From assembly GCA_034440575.1 (NCBI GenBank), contig JAOTOL010001559.1:835001-899000 (forward strand): a stretch of DNA of 64,000 bases, read 5' to 3'. Positions 62,582-64,000 of this stretch are shown here, one piece after another. The notes beneath the pieces were generated by a model. The model saw only the letters and a list, made by a program, of their open reading frames with translations. It ran no database searches and was not told the origin of the DNA. The DNA comes from Imbricaverruca yamaguchii. Lineage: Eukaryota > Arthropoda > Thecostraca > Neoverrucidae. Each line of letters opens with the position of its first letter. Within the stretch, counting starts at the first letter, position 1. The translations under genes and the position numbers were made by a program.

Positions 62582-62589
62582 CATCCCTG
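61794..62589. mobile_element. hAT-like non-autonomous element interrupting copy B coding sequence
   Basis: The ends CAGGGATGCGGAGCCGG and CCGGCTCCGCATCCCTG are exact inverted repeats of 17 bases. They are flanked by the perfect 8-base duplication CTTAGAAC (61786-61793 and 62590-62597). Next to each end lie arrays of GGCTCC/GACTCC hexamers (about 61820-61925 and 62480-62585). Removing the element and one duplication keeps the reading frame open through the site (LVQSKLFLE into LKEVVDKGQ). No transposase is encoded. Confidence 0.93.
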
Positions 62590-63833
62590 CTTAGAACTGA
62601 AGGAGGTAGTGGATAAGGGACAGGTAGTGGTGCAGGGTGACTTTTCTGGGAATTATTCTTTCGTAGATCAGGACGCTGCTCAGGGATTTTATTGTGATTC
62701 ATCTCAATGTACCGTGCACTCTTTCGTGGTGTATTGGCGGGAGGGGGCGTGTCATGTCATCAGAGTTATTGTTTCATATCTGATGGAATGAAGCACAACA
62801 CTGCCATGGTGCACGCCTTCCTCCGACGCCTGATACCCGAGATGAAAAAGAAAGTACCGGGGCTGCAAAAGGGGTTTTATTTTACTGATGGCTGTGCTAC
62901 TCAGTACAAGAATATGTTTAACTTTGCGAATATGTGTTATCATGATGCGGACTTCGAAGGCGTGAAATGTGAATGGCACTTTTTCGGCACTTCACATGAA
63001 AAGGGAGCGTGCAATGGAATCGGGGGTACGGTGAAACGTGCCACGCGACAAGAGAGCCTGCGGCGACCTGTCAGCGGCCAAATTCCGATAGCCTAGGCAA
63101 TGGCCAAGTTTCTGAGCGAAAAGTTCGTGAGTGTCATCCATACGATATTTGTATCCAGCCTTGAGGTAGCAAAGGTGGCTACTGAGTTGCAGGCGCGGTT
63201 CAATGCTGCCAGAACTATCAAAGGGACTAAGAAGCTCCACAGGTTTATCCCTGTGGGCGCCGCCACCATGCGCGTCCATGAGCTGTCCACAGACGATGGT
63301 TATGATGTGCGAATTACGCATTAAAATGGCCAGGGACAGTGAAGCAAACATCGTAGGGATGACAACTTGCGTGCAAATGTGCGATGTTATAAACCTGCGC
63401 GACCGGCTGTTGTGCCCAATGTCTTGCATAGTGCGTGCTTACCTGCTCCACCAAGAGTATTTGTTCCGTCATATAATCGTCATTGATCGAATAACTTGTG
63501 CTGGTTTCTTTCAAGAAGCTGAAACCATTGTAATTTCTTTGGTGTTCCTGTTAAAGTGTTGCATTGCAAACGTGCGACTCATATGGTATGCAAACGAACA
63601 GTCCAGAAAAATAGTGTTTAATGTGTTGGATGGTGGTACGATGGTATCAGCGGCGCATTTTGTGATTTCTCGAGAGGGCGGATGGAGAGGCGGTGGACGA
63701 CACAGCGAGGGCCCGAGGGAAAGTACTGCGATAAAGTTCACAGATATTTAGATATCAAAATAGTTATCAGAACATAATTTAGTGACTTATACATCTCAAA
63801 CTAAATGGTTAGTAAAATTAACAATTTCGCAAT

Positions 63834-64000
63834 TTCAATTCAAACATTTTTCCAAGATATCCCCTCTCCAGACCATGGACAAATTTAAAGAACACGATAA
63901 GATCTCCTCTCAGCCTTCTACATCTAAGTGAAACATATTCAATTTCTTCAATCTTTCCTCATATGCCAGGTGGCTTATGCCATTAGCCATTTTTGTAGCC
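63834..64000 (-). mobile_element. CR1-type fragment at window edge (copy 5)
   Basis: Matches the YEERLKKLNMF...EVFKFVHGLERGYLG region of the other CR1 copies and runs off the right edge. Unlike them, its 3' side ends inside the coding region (about 63834) with no UTR or tail. Confidence 0.85.

Larger units (their letters stand above)
59042..63324 (+). pseudogene. transposase-like gene, multi-exon, copy B
   Basis: Exon 1 starts at ATG 59042 (purine at -3, G at +4) after a GC-rich 5' region. It encodes NPCCSDPFKVHK and, after a one-base shift, CAKCRLRLTKDPDSLSILP, a Cys-rich putative zinc-binding N-terminus, with TAG at 59274. A GTAAGT donor lies at 59401. Exon 2 (59759-59920) is Lys-rich (KLASAKLKKAFQALKRKL) and follows CTTTTCAG. 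Exon 3 starts at 60951 after ATCTTTCAG: IEELKAEFKAITDYKRRLM, TAA at 61038, SLHMVKSARKLKEAHNILP, MCPGQKDC, VGFSTFASLRPKHCVLAGSG, CVCTYHRNPKLL. After a frame change near 61560 come DDEIRYQQWVTTDRCTL, then (beyond a hAT-like insert) GDFSGNYSFVDQDAAQGFY, CFISDGMKHNTAMVHAFL, FYFTDGCATQYKN and CEWHFFGTSHEKGACNGIGG, with TAG at 63094. Similar uncharacterised invertebrate proteins are known to me. A DDE-type nuclease is inferred. Confidence 0.65.

Overview
This window looks like repeat-dense nuclear DNA from an invertebrate animal, most likely an arthropod, although the sequence alone does not fix the species. The evidence is: long TG/TA/TC microsatellites; decayed non-LTR retrotransposons of a CR1 type (with an SGNH-esterase ORF1) and an I type (with an RNase H domain); hAT-like and TTAA-flanked DNA elements; a tRNA-headed SINE; and a single well-conserved animal protein gene. 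No bacterial operon structure, rRNA or CRISPR array is visible. Almost every open frame is a retroelement remnant or a frame running through a simple repeat.

Layout. 1-4.9 kb: decayed minisatellites, a six-copy 50-bp tandem repeat and microsatellites. 4.9-5.6 kb: an inverted repeat with TA ends and a microsatellite core. 5.97-7.74 kb: a coding relic with a PHD-like zinc finger, then non-coding sequence ending in an (AAAT)n tail. 7.8-15 kb: three TTAA-flanked elements (two copies of one ~830-bp family in opposite orientation, and one 1.35-kb element with internal 366-bp tandem units), a fragment, and a dead LINE. 15-17.2 kb: a large degenerate minisatellite interrupted by ~470 bp of (TG)n/(TGCG)n. 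18.4-19.1 kb: compound microsatellite and SINE. 22.2-27.3 kb: a 2.1-kb inverted repeat around a ~1-kb spacer. 27.4-28.8 kb: copy A of a transposase-like family. 32.9-33.6 kb: an intact intronless RWDD1-type gene, the only convincing intact host gene. 35.7-44.6 kb: a stack of I-type LINEs, one split by a CR1 insertion. 48.5-54.8 kb: further LINE relics, a split minisatellite and CR1 fragments. 59.0-63.3 kb: copy B of the transposase-like family, spread over several exons and carrying two hAT-like non-autonomous insertions. The window ends in another CR1 fragment.

The most interesting material is the pair of related but divergent copies (A and B) of a large protein family with an N-terminal Cys-rich segment and a D-rich, RNase H-like core ending in a WHFFGTSHxK signature. 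I know similar uncharacterised invertebrate proteins but cannot assign a transposon superfamily. Both copies are broken. Copy B gives clear evidence of layered transposition: exact 8-bp target duplications flank each hAT-like insert, and removing one insert together with one target copy restores the reading frame across the site.
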